Shown: positions 7,991-13,927 of the stretch, in pieces
Numbering within the stretch: the stretch's first letter is position 1
Layout of the letters: each line of letters begins with the position of its first letter
From: an uncultured Paracoccaceae bacterium
Lineage (GTDB): Bacteria; Pseudomonadota; Alphaproteobacteria; Rhodobacterales; Rhodobacteraceae
NCBI GenBank assembly: GCA_938038825.1
Contig: CALHST010000444.1
Coordinates: 1-13,927 of the forward strand
DNA: 13,927 nucleotides
Direction: 5' to 3'
Translations under genes and position numbers: made by a program
The notes under the pieces: generated by a model
The model's database searches: none
Told to the model about the DNA's origin: nothing
What the model saw: the letters and a program-made list of their open reading frames with translations, nothing else

Positions 7991-8062
7991 CTTCAAGGGT
8001 TTTCTTTCAATTTAGTGCTCACAAAAAGCGCATGAGATTGAAACATTGCGGGGATGATGGTT

Positions 8063-8830
8063 TCAAAAATTGTCCTTCCGGGTGCGCGTTTCGGTAAATA
8101 CCTCTTTGGGATCAGTGCCTTGCATGCCAAGTGCCGCTGCCAACTCTGCAGTGTGCGCCCGCAAAAATGGGTTTGTCGCCAGTTCGTCAGATAAAATCGA
8201 CGGCACAGTGGGCGTTCCTGTTTTGCGAGCAGCATCAATTTGTTCTGCCCGTTTTTGCAGCGCTAGGTTGTCTGGATCGACGCTTAAGGCGAATTTGGCG
8301 TTCGAGGCGGTGTATTCATGCCCAGAATATACAACTGTGTCGCCGGGCAGGGTGGTGAACTTGGACAGGCTTTCCCACATTTGCGGCATTGTGCCCTCGA
8401 ACACGCGTCCACACCCCAGTGCCATCAAGCTGTCGGCGGTAAATACAGCCTTCGCAGCAGGGAAATGAAAGGCCACATGCCCAATAGTGTGCCCTGAGAC
8501 GTCAAACATCACACCGGTTTCGTTTCCGATGGACAGTCTGTCCCCATCGCTCAGGGCCACATCCAATTTGGGCAGGCGGTCTTTGTCTGCGGCATTGCCC
8601 ACAACCTTTGCCGGGTGTTTGGCAAGTACGCCGTCCAGACCTTCGACATGGTCCCAATGGTGATGCGTGATAAGGATCAGATCCAACGACCACCCTTTGT
8701 CCTCAAGTGCTGCCAGAATCGGCGCTGCTTCGGGGATATCGACCAGTGCGGTCGTTCCGGTTTCCGGGTCATGGGCCAAAAAGGCATAATTGTCTTGCAG
8801 GCAGGGGATCGTAAGAATCTCGAGGGGCAT
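8063..8830 (-). CDS. gloB: Hydroxyacylglutathione hydrolase (glyoxalase II)
   Basis: A 255-residue metallo-beta-lactamase-fold enzyme that hydrolyses S-D-lactoylglutathione to D-lactate and glutathione, the second step of methylglyoxal detoxification in the cytosol. The binuclear metal site is complete: THHHWDH with H56, H58, D60 and H61, then H114 in SGHTIGH, the bridging Asp133 in FTADSL and H171 in YSGHEY. NPFLRA near the C-terminus is typical of the glyoxalase II substrate-binding domain. Length is that of the usual bacterial enzyme. The start chosen is the ATG at 8830, giving MPLEILTIPCLQDNYAF as in relatives; the frame stays open 27 codons further upstream, but that part would run into the divergent methyltransferase gene region. 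No strong ribosome site is seen. It is divergent from the methyltransferase (85 bases apart), and clpA follows after 197 bases with its own candidate promoter. Confidence 0.95.
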   Translation of the reverse strand: MPLEILTIPCLQDNYAFLAHDPETGTTALVDIPEAAPILAALEDKGWSLDLILITHHHWDHVEGLDGVLAKHPAKVVGNAADKDRLPKLDVALSDGDRLSIGNETGVMFDVSGHTIGHVAFHFPAAKAVFTADSLMALGCGRVFEGTMPQMWESLSKFTTLPGDTVVYSGHEYTASNAKFALSVDPDNLALQKRAEQIDAARKTGTPTVPSILSDELATNPFLRAHTAELAAALGMQGTDPKEVFTETRTRKDNF

Positions 8831-8915
8831 GGGCTTTTGTCCGATCTCTGGTACGGTTATGGAAAGGGTGGCGCATCCGACCCGCGACTGCAAGCAACAC
8901 AGCAAAGGCACGCCT

Positions 8916-9665
8916 GTGCATCTGGACGTACAAGACCTGAGAACCTTTTATTACCGCAATGCTTTAGGGCGTGCGGTGGCTGCGAATTTGCGGGCACGGG
9001 TCACGCAGTTGTGGCCAGAGGCCAAAGGTCAAACCGTTGTGGGTTATGGGTTTGCGGCCCCGTTGCTGCGGCCTTATTTGGCTGATGCGCGGCGGGTCAT
9101 GGCATTGATGCCGGGACCACAAGGGGTGATGCCTTGGCCCTCTAACCAGCCCAATGTCGCGGTGCTGTGTCATGAAACAGAATGGCCTGTGGAAACGGGC
9201 CATGTGGATCGGTTGATCATGATGCATGGGCTGGAAACATCCGAGGACGCATCGAACTTGTTGGAAGAAGTCTGGCGGGTCTTGGGCCCAGGCGGCAAAG
9301 TTTTGATCATTGTGCCCAACCGCGCAGGCCTTTGGGCCCGCAGAGATGCTACGCCGTTTGGATATGGGCGCCCTTATTCAATTGGCCAGTTAGAAGCGCA
9401 GCTGCGGAAACACCAATTCCTGCCGGAGCGTCAACTTGGGGCGCTGTACCAATTCCCCTCGCACCGCCGGATCTGGATGAAGTCAGCCACGATCTTTGAA
9501 AAGGCGGGGCGCGTCATGCCGCGGGCCTTGGCTGGCGGGGCACTGATCCTTGAGGCGTCCAAACGGGTGTACCCGCCCAAAGGCCGCGTGAAGCGATTGC
9601 CCCAACCCCGTGCTTTACCGGTTCTGGAAGGCATCACCAAACCTGTCGCAGGACGGATGGGGTAA
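8916..9665 (+). CDS. Class I SAM-dependent methyltransferase-like protein, target unknown
   Basis: A 249-residue protein if started at the GTG at 8916, which has AAAGG (8904-8908) 7 bases upstream; the protein then begins VHLDVQDLRTFYYR. The region after the nucleotide-binding part, LLEEVWRVLGPGGKVLIIVPN (about 115-135), is the typical E-x-x-RVL-PGG strand of class I methyltransferases such as the Methyltransf_11 family. The glycine-rich loop is atypical, VVGYGFA at 41-47, and the acidic residue expected after the second strand to hold the SAM ribose is not obvious in VMALMPGPQG (61-70). RRDATPFGYGRPYS follows at 142-155. I recall similar proteins next to gloB in other Rhodobacterales, without a known substrate. 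The longest open frame starts at 8790 inside gloB and is rejected. No signal peptide is seen, so it is probably cytosolic. Confidence 0.8.
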   Translation: MHLDVQDLRTFYYRNALGRAVAANLRARVTQLWPEAKGQTVVGYGFAAPLLRPYLADARRVMALMPGPQGVMPWPSNQPNVAVLCHETEWPVETGHVDRLIMMHGLETSEDASNLLEEVWRVLGPGGKVLIIVPNRAGLWARRDATPFGYGRPYSIGQLEAQLRKHQFLPERQLGALYQFPSHRRIWMKSATIFEKAGRVMPRALAGGALILEASKRVYPPKGRVKRLPQPRALPVLEGITKPVAGRMG

Positions 9666-9812
9666 TGCGCTGCAACAGCCACAATACTTAGGTCATTCTG
9701 AAAGCTGCATTTTGTCAGCGTTGCGCCTGTGCCAATTCACGGCTTGGTAGGAATTGAAAACAACGCGCGCTTGTCTCTGGGCAAGTGCGATCGAAGCGCC
9801 TAGCTTTTGCGA

Positions 9813-11003
9813 ATGGGCTATCAAGATGATGTCGCGGTGTTGGCAAAGATTGTGCAAGAGACAGATCCGTCTTTTGGCACAGTTGATGGTGCCCAGATTG
9901 ATAGGGTGTTGGCGGATTTAATACACTCTGCCAAAACGGATGACCTGCATCGTGTCATGTTTCGGATGATGGCACTGATGGCCTTGCCAAGAAATGGGCA
10001 CAGCCGGATCATCCCGAACGACGCGATTGACGTGTTGCCAATACGCTTTGTCGCGCTGGGCAGGGGCATCTATGTGACTGATTGCACATCAGACCTGCGT
10101 ATTGCGTTGGATCATCGCGTGATTGCCGTGAATGGGGTTGCGGTCGAGGATATCCTGTCTGCAGGGCAGCCTTATCTTGCTGGCACAGATATGCGCCGTC
10201 GGGTCGTGGGGGCAATATTACTGGCATGGCCCGAAGCGGTCGCAATTCTGATCGGGCAAGAGAACGGTCCCGTCTGTACCTATGATCTGATGTCACCCAG
10301 CGGGGTGGTCACACAGTTACAAGTTTCAACAACTCTGCGCGCACCGGCCACACATTATTACCCCATCAGCGAACACGGCGGCGCACATGCGCATCGGGAC
10401 CTCACAAATCTGGCCAAAGTGGTGCACATGCCGACATCTGGGTGTCTGCATGTTCAATTGCCAAGTTTCTTTTGCCCGAGTTCCAAAAAAATGGAAGCAG
10501 AGTTGAAAGGGGCGTCTTATGCCATCGGCCAGCAACCAAACGCCAGATTGATTTTTGATGTGCGGGGCAACACAGGCGGGGACTTTCTAAGGACACGTCC
10601 ATTTCTGCATGACATTCAGAAAACCTGGAAGGGCAGGGAATACGTGGTGTTGGTGGATAAGTTCACATTTTCTGCGGCCATCGTCTTTGTGGCGATTTTG
10701 ACAACAACCTTGTCAGGCTGTCGTGGGATAATCGGCGAGACCATGGGAGACAACACGCAGTTTTACGCCGAAGGAGAGAGCATCACACTCCCGCAGTCTG
10801 GTTGTGTGCTGCGGTATTCGTCTGCGTATCACGATTGGAAAACCGGTCGGGCAGAGGTGACGACACCCAAGGACATTGCCCCGCATCTTGTGGCAGCTGG
10901 CACCCTTGATCCCGACGTTTCAATCGACATGACCGCGACTGATCTGCGTGCCGGACATGATCCTTCGCTGCAAGCCGCGTTGCAACGCTTGTCCCAGCAA
11001 TAG
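9813..11003 (+). CDS. S41-family (tail-specific protease-like) protein without signal peptide
   Basis: A 396-residue protein if started at the ATG at 9813; a TTG at 9807 is the only earlier option because a stop lies at 9801. Neither has a clear ribosome site. It looks like an S41 peptidase of the type with an N-terminal helical part, a PDZ-like middle and a C-terminal serine-protease domain. Visible marks are LPRNGHSRI near residue 60 (compare the DGHT motif), HRVIAVNGVAVEDIL (PDZ-like, near 101-115), DVRGNTGGD (249-257) and TFSAA with the candidate nucleophile Ser287. GETMGDNTQFY then LPQSG, and a final HDPSLQAAL, also fit. No Lys lies where the Ser-Lys dyad of Tsp/CtpA has one. Relatives are commonly exported, but here the protein begins straight in the helical part with no signal peptide, so it is cytosolic or N-terminally truncated. 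Its substrate is unknown. It stands alone, 147 bases after the methyltransferase gene. Confidence 0.72.
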   Translation: MGYQDDVAVLAKIVQETDPSFGTVDGAQIDRVLADLIHSAKTDDLHRVMFRMMALMALPRNGHSRIIPNDAIDVLPIRFVALGRGIYVTDCTSDLRIALDHRVIAVNGVAVEDILSAGQPYLAGTDMRRRVVGAILLAWPEAVAILIGQENGPVCTYDLMSPSGVVTQLQVSTTLRAPATHYYPISEHGGAHAHRDLTNLAKVVHMPTSGCLHVQLPSFFCPSSKKMEAELKGASYAIGQQPNARLIFDVRGNTGGDFLRTRPFLHDIQKTWKGREYVVLVDKFTFSAAIVFVAILTTTLSGCRGIIGETMGDNTQFYAEGESITLPQSGCVLRYSSAYHDWKTGRAEVTTPKDIAPHLVAAGTLDPDVSIDMTATDLRAGHDPSLQAALQRLSQQ

Positions 11004-11053
11004 CCTATTGGGCTCATATGAATTGTCCTTGGGATGATCTTTGCAGACCCCTG

Positions 11054-11067
11054 CCCGAAAGATCGGG
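11054..11067. repeat. Small hairpin after the S41-like gene
   Basis: CCCGA and TCGGG pair around the four-base loop AAGA, 50 bases after the S41-like gene stop. Soon after come GGGCCC and a short CTTTT. It could be a weak terminator for that gene, but the T tract is short and offset. Confidence 0.3.
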
Positions 11068-11087
11068 GCCCAACTTTTGATCAAATG

Positions 11088-11101
11088 ACCCATCAATGGG
11101 T
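11088..11101. repeat. Inverted repeat ACCCAT-CA-ATGGGT
   Basis: Perfect six-base arms with a two-base spacer. The short spacing suits a dimeric protein site better than an RNA hairpin. A ten-base palindrome, TTTGATCAAA (11076-11085), lies 2 bases upstream. No regulator can be named. Confidence 0.35.
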
Positions 11102-11115
11102 AAGTTCTTTGCCAC

Positions 11116-11132
11116 GGAATCGCAGGGATTCC
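11116..11132. repeat. Inverted repeat GGAATC-N5-GATTCC
   Basis: Perfect six-base arms (11116-11121 and 11127-11132) with a five-base spacer. It may be an operator or a small stem, and the spacing allows either. Confidence 0.35.
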
Positions 11133-11136
11133 ATCA

Positions 11137-11159
11137 AAACACAGCGGATTTTTGTGTTT
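11137..11159. repeat. Inverted repeat AAACACA-N9-TGTGTTT
   Basis: Perfect seven-base arms (11137-11143 and 11153-11159) around a nine-base loop that ends in four T residues. The AT-rich stem is weak as RNA, and no T tract follows it. Confidence 0.35.
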
Positions 11160-11196
11160 CCGAACAGTGCAAAAGGGTCGCACCTGAGCCAAGCGT

Positions 11197-11225
11197 TTGA
11201 AAACCTTAACAAACCCGAATTAGAT
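11197..11225 (+). promoter_or_regulatory. Candidate promoter of the atpHAG operon
   Basis: TTGAAA (11197-11202, five of six matches to the -35 consensus) and TTAGAT (11220-11225, three of six matches to the -10 consensus) are 17 bases apart. The start would be near 11232, giving a leader of about 140 bases before the atpH GTG that includes both downstream hairpins. The weak -10 makes this a moderate candidate only. Confidence 0.4.
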
Positions 11226-11269
11226 GGTGAAATATCGGTAGTTGCGGGCTGCAAAATGCTCTGCTATGC

Positions 11270-11295
11270 CCCGCGTGATTTTCGCGGGTTTTGTT
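11270..11295 (+). terminator. Terminator-like hairpin in the atpH leader
   Basis: CCCGCG (11270-11275) and CGCGGG (11283-11288) form a perfect six-base GC stem around TGATTTT, followed directly by TTTTGTT. This is the strongest intrinsic-terminator shape in the window, on the strand that leads into atpH, 76 bases before its start. It may stop read-through from upstream, or act as an attenuator if the candidate promoter at 11197-11225 is real. Confidence 0.6.
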
Positions 11296-11316
11296 ACCAT
11301 GGCCCGCAGGAACGAT

Positions 11317-11348
11317 CTCGGTGGGTTCCACTCGACCCAAGACCCGAG
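11317..11348 (+). promoter_or_regulatory. Bulged leader hairpin just upstream of the atpH ribosome site
   Basis: CTCGGTGGGT (11317-11326) pairs with ACCCA (11335-11339) and CCGAG (11344-11348), with AGAC bulged between the two. The result is a ten-base-pair stem with an eight-base loop, ending 11 bases before the AAGGG ribosome site at 11360-11364. Its role is unknown; it may protect the message or limit ribosome access. Confidence 0.4.
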
Positions 11349-11370
11349 GCAAAGTACTGAAGGGATGGAT

Positions 11371-11931
11371 GTGTCCGAACCAGCTTCGATTTCCACAGGC
11401 ATAGCTGCGCGCTATGCGACTGCCGTTTATGATCTGGCCAAAGAAGAGGGCAAGATCAAGAACCTTGAGACAGATTTGGATGGGCTGACAACAGCCCTTG
11501 CGGAAAGCGGCGACTTTAATGCGCTGATCAATTCGCCAATCTATTCTCGGGATGAACAGGGTGCTGCGATTGCGGCGCTGTCCAAGAAAATGAAACTGTC
11601 CCCTATCACGGGCAACACGCTGAGCCTGATGGCATCGAAGCGTCGTTTGTTTGTGTTGCCTCAGCTGGTGGCCGCACTGCGTGCAGCCATTGCCGAGGAT
11701 AAAGGCGAAGTGACAGCTGACGTGATCAGCGCCAAGGCGTTGACCAAAGCTCAGTCTGACAAGCTGCGTGCGTCGTTGAAGACGACCACCGGCAAAGATG
11801 TCACCATAAACGCGACCGTTGATGAGAGCCTCATCGGCGGTCTTATTGTTAAGGTAGGTTCGAAAATGATCGACACGTCGATCCGCTCGAAGCTTGCCGC
11901 ACTCCAGAATACAATGAAAGAGGTCGGATAA
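11371..11931 (+). CDS. atpH: F1 ATP synthase subunit delta
   Basis: A 186-residue subunit if started at the GTG at 11371, of the peripheral stalk that ties F1 to the Fo b-subunits. Family marks are the N-terminal ARYATAVYDLAKE, the region SKRRLFVLPQL in the middle, and the C-terminal VDESLIGGLIVKVGSKMIDTS typical of OSCP/delta. The frame is open further upstream (an ATG at 11365 and more ATG codons at 11266 and 11299). The GTG fits best: AAGGG at 11360-11364 is 6 bases before it but directly adjoins the ATG at 11365, and the resulting SEPASIS N-terminus and length match relatives as I recall them. It is the first gene of the F1 operon, as usual in alphaproteobacteria, where the Fo genes are elsewhere. 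atpA starts one base after its stop. Confidence 0.93.
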   Translation: MSEPASISTGIAARYATAVYDLAKEEGKIKNLETDLDGLTTALAESGDFNALINSPIYSRDEQGAAIAALSKKMKLSPITGNTLSLMASKRRLFVLPQLVAALRAAIAEDKGEVTADVISAKALTKAQSDKLRASLKTTTGKDVTINATVDESLIGGLIVKVGSKMIDTSIRSKLAALQNTMKEVG

Positions 11932-11932
11932 C

Positions 11933-13471
11933 ATGGGTATCGAAGCCGCAGAAATCTCTGCGATCCTCAAGGACCAGATTAAGAATTTCGGTCAGGAAGC
12001 CGAAGTCGCTGAAGTTGGCCGTGTGCTAAGCGTGGGTGACGGGATTGCCCGCATCCATGGTTTGGACAATGTCCAAGCTGGTGAAATGGTCGAATTCCCC
12101 GGCGGAATCATGGGCATGGCCCTGAACTTGGAAGCCGACAATGTGGGCGCCGTGATCTTCGGGTCCGACCGCGACATTAAAGAAGGCGACACGGTTAAGC
12201 GGACAAAGTCTATCGTTGACGTTCCTGTTGGCCCCGAATTGCTGGGTCGCGTTGTGGATGGTCTGGGGAACCCGCTGGATGGCAAGGGCCCGATCAATTC
12301 CAAAGAACGCAGTATTGCGGATTCCAAAGCGCCGGGCATTATCCCACGTAAATCTGTTCACGAGCCGATGGCGACAGGTCTGAAATCTGTTGATGCGATG
12401 ATCCCAATTGGTCGTGGCCAGCGCGAGCTGATCATTGGTGACCGCCAAACCGGTAAAACGGCTGTGGCTTTGGACACCATCCTGAACCAGAAATCCTATA
12501 ACGAAGCCGCAGGCGACGACGAAAGCAAAAAGCTTTACTGCGTTTATGTGGCGATTGGCCAAAAGCGTTCGACTGTGGCACAGTTGGTGAAGAAACTCGA
12601 AGAAGCGGGCGCGATGGAATATTCCATCGTCGTGGCCGCGACAGCGTCTGAACCTGCGCCTTTGCAGTTCTTGGCGCCTTATGCGGCGACATCCATGGCG
12701 GAATACTTCCGCGACAATGGCAAGCACGCGTTGATCATCTATGATGATTTGTCCAAGCAAGCGGTTGCCTATCGCCAGATGTCCTTGCTTCTGCGTCGTC
12801 CACCCGGACGTGAAGCCTATCCTGGTGACGTTTTCTATCTCCACTCCCGCTTGTTGGAACGCTCTTCGAAGTTGAACGAAGATCACGGTTCCGGTTCGCT
12901 GACGGCTCTGCCCGTGATTGAGACCCAAGGCGGCGACGTGTCTGCGTTTATTCCGACAAACGTGATTTCGATCACCGATGGCCAGATCTTCCTTGAAACA
13001 GAACTGTTCTACCAAGGGATCCGTCCTGCTGTGAACACAGGCTTGTCCGTTTCGCGTGTTGGTTCGTCCGCACAAACAAACGCGATGAAATCTGTGGCCG
13101 GTCCGGTGAAACTGTCCCTCGCTCAGTATCGCGAGATGGCGGCGTTTGCGCAGTTTGGGTCTGACTTGGATGCCTCAACTCAGCAGTTGCTGAACCGGGG
13201 TGCGCGTTTGACAGAGCTGATGAAGCAGGCGCAGTATTCGCCGCTGACCAATGCTGAAATCGTCTGCGTAATTTACGCAGGCGTGAACGGTTACTTGGAC
13301 AAGCTGGATGTCAAAGACGTGGGCCGCTTTGAAGCGGGCATGTTGGCGCATCTGCGCGGTAAGCACCAAGACCTTCTCGACCATATCACCAAAGATGATC
13401 CAAAGATCAAAGGTGAGGCGGAAGACAAGATCAAGGCGGCGCTGGACGCGTTTGCAGCAGATTTCGCATAA
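11933..13471 (+). CDS. atpA: F1 ATP synthase subunit alpha
   Basis: A complete 512-residue alpha subunit, the non-catalytic nucleotide-binding partner of beta in the F1 hexamer. The beta-barrel domain covers about 1-95. Walker A is GDRQTGKT (169-176), the Walker B region is ALIIYDD (266-272), and the alpha/beta signature PAVNTGLSVS lies at 365-374, followed by Arg375, which corresponds to the arginine finger that reaches the catalytic beta site. The C-terminal helical domain is intact. The ATG is one base after the atpH stop with AAAGAGG just upstream, so translation is likely coupled. Nothing in the sequence looks unusual. Confidence 0.98.
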   Translation: MGIEAAEISAILKDQIKNFGQEAEVAEVGRVLSVGDGIARIHGLDNVQAGEMVEFPGGIMGMALNLEADNVGAVIFGSDRDIKEGDTVKRTKSIVDVPVGPELLGRVVDGLGNPLDGKGPINSKERSIADSKAPGIIPRKSVHEPMATGLKSVDAMIPIGRGQRELIIGDRQTGKTAVALDTILNQKSYNEAAGDDESKKLYCVYVAIGQKRSTVAQLVKKLEEAGAMEYSIVVAATASEPAPLQFLAPYAATSMAEYFRDNGKHALIIYDDLSKQAVAYRQMSLLLRRPPGREAYPGDVFYLHSRLLERSSKLNEDHGSGSLTALPVIETQGGDVSAFIPTNVISITDGQIFLETELFYQGIRPAVNTGLSVSRVGSSAQTNAMKSVAGPVKLSLAQYREMAAFAQFGSDLDASTQQLLNRGARLTELMKQAQYSPLTNAEIVCVIYAGVNGYLDKLDVKDVGRFEAGMLAHLRGKHQDLLDHITKDDPKIKGEAEDKIKAALDAFAADFA

Positions 13472-13476
13472 GGAGG
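13471..13476 (+). promoter_or_regulatory. Strong ribosome site of atpG overlapping the atpA stop
   Basis: AGGAGG begins on the last base of the atpA TAA and lies 7 bases before the atpG ATG. This near-perfect site fixes the atpG start and suggests that atpG can be translated efficiently by newly recruited ribosomes. Confidence 0.8.
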
Positions 13477-13483
13477 TAGGCAT

Positions 13484-13927
13484 ATGCCTTCTCTGAAGGA
13501 TCTGAAAAACAGGATCGAGTCGGTCAAATCGACCCGCAAGATCACCAAGGCCATGCAGATGGTTGCGGCTGCAAAATTGCGCCGCGCCCAGGAATCTGCG
13601 GAAGCCAGCCGCCCGTATACCGAGCGGTTTAACGCGGTGATGGCGGGTTTGGCGGCATCGGTCGGTGACAATGAAGGCGCGCCCAAACTGCTCAGCGGTA
13701 CTGGCAACGACCAAGTTCACTTGCTTGTTGTCATGACAGCAGAGCGCGGTTTGTGCGGCGGGTTCAACTCGAACATCGCCAAGCTCGCACGCAGCCATGC
13801 AGTTGACCTTCAAGCAGCAGGCAAGACCGTGAAGGTTCTGACTGTTGGCAAGAAAGGTCGCGATGCAATCAAACGCGATTTGGGCGACATGTTTGTCGGC
13901 CACGTGGATCTGAGCGAAGTGAAGACC
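13484..13927 (+). CDS. atpG: F1 ATP synthase subunit gamma, C-terminus cut by window edge
   Basis: The first 148 codons of the rotating central-stalk subunit are present, roughly half of the usual 290 residues. The start MPSLKDLKNRIESVKSTRKI and KAMQMVAAAKLRRAQ form the N-terminal helix that sits inside the alpha/beta ring. ERGLCGGFNSNI at about 87-98 is the conserved core motif of the Rossmann-like part. The frame is open to the window end. With 12 bases between the atpA stop and its ATG, it belongs to the same operon; atpD and atpC are expected beyond the edge. The highly conserved C-terminal helix is not visible here. Confidence 0.96.
   Translation, partial: MPSLKDLKNRIESVKSTRKITKAMQMVAAAKLRRAQESAEASRPYTERFNAVMAGLAASVGDNEGAPKLLSGTGNDQVHLLVVMTAERGLCGGFNSNIAKLARSHAVDLQAAGKTVKVLTVGKKGRDAIKRDLGDMFVGHVDLSEVKT

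Larger units (their letters stand above)
11004..11370. other. 367-base gap upstream of the F1 operon, rich in inverted repeats
   Basis: No convincing gene was found. The first half (11050-11160) holds a run of short perfect inverted repeats. The second half holds a candidate promoter (11197-11225), a terminator-like hairpin (11270-11295) and a second hairpin (11317-11348) just before the atpH ribosome site. An open frame crosses most of the gap (11034-11360), but it resembles nothing I recognise and runs through the hairpins. The individual elements are listed separately. Confidence 0.6.

Noticed and set aside
539..8830. chaC and gloB as a local glutathione-metabolism cluster
   Set aside because: They are 7 kb apart on opposite strands with unrelated genes between them, so the shared substrate looks coincidental.
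11317..11348. Possible tRNA-like element because of GGGTTCCACTCGACCC
   Set aside because: The T-loop consensus TTCRA is not met, and no acceptor or anticodon arms can be drawn around it.
11034..11360. A 108-codon open frame in the gap before atpH
   Set aside because: It crosses several inverted repeats and the terminator-like hairpin, resembles no family and has no ribosome site. Only its last 34 codons are discussed, as a possible leader ORF.
12026..13075. A 349-codon minus-strand open frame opposite atpA
   Set aside because: It is antisense to a perfectly conserved AtpA, is rich in His, Arg and Gln as shadow frames of GC-biased genes are, and has no recognisable domain.

Overview
The window is ordinary-looking chromosome from an alphaproteobacterium, most likely a marine member of the Rhodobacterales (roseobacter group). 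The evidence is the DUF2125 protein, the short glyoxalase II next to a divergent methyltransferase, a separate F1 operon that starts with atpH, and moderate GC by eye. The assignment rests on recalled family resemblance, not on a search. I see no tRNA, rRNA, CRISPR array, insertion sequence or phage gene.

Layout: (1) 1-1057: a membrane-anchored DUF2125 protein leaves the window on the minus strand and is divergent from a ChaC-type gamma-glutamylcyclotransferase. (2) 1150-4526: a two-gene plus-strand operon encodes an ion-driven motor of the MotAB/ExbBD/ZorAB superfamily. It consists of a four-helix MotA/TolQ/ExbB protein with a long cytoplasmic tail and a MotB/OmpA-like protein with a proline-free coiled coil of about 520 residues before its peptidoglycan-binding domain. 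A hairpin terminator follows. (3) 4559-8830, minus strand: gloB, then after 197 bases clpA, then a secreted M23 peptidase that begins one base after the clpA stop. (4) 8916-9665: a divergent, atypical methyltransferase. (5) 9813-11003: an S41-like protease without a signal peptide. (6) 11004-11370: a 367-base gap rich in inverted repeats, with a possible promoter and attenuator-like leader. (7) 11371-13927: atpH, atpA and the start of atpG, the beginning of the F1 ATP synthase operon.

The most interesting items are the motor pair, whose partner genes and job are not apparent from the context, and the leader of the ATP synthase operon. There, four short GC-rich segments can form mutually exclusive stems around a terminator-like hairpin. 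The pairings are visible in the sequence; any function is inferred. Several starts were moved inward from the longest reading frame because of Shine-Dalgarno position and family length: clpA to a GTG, gloB to an internal ATG, the methyltransferase to a GTG and atpH to a GTG.
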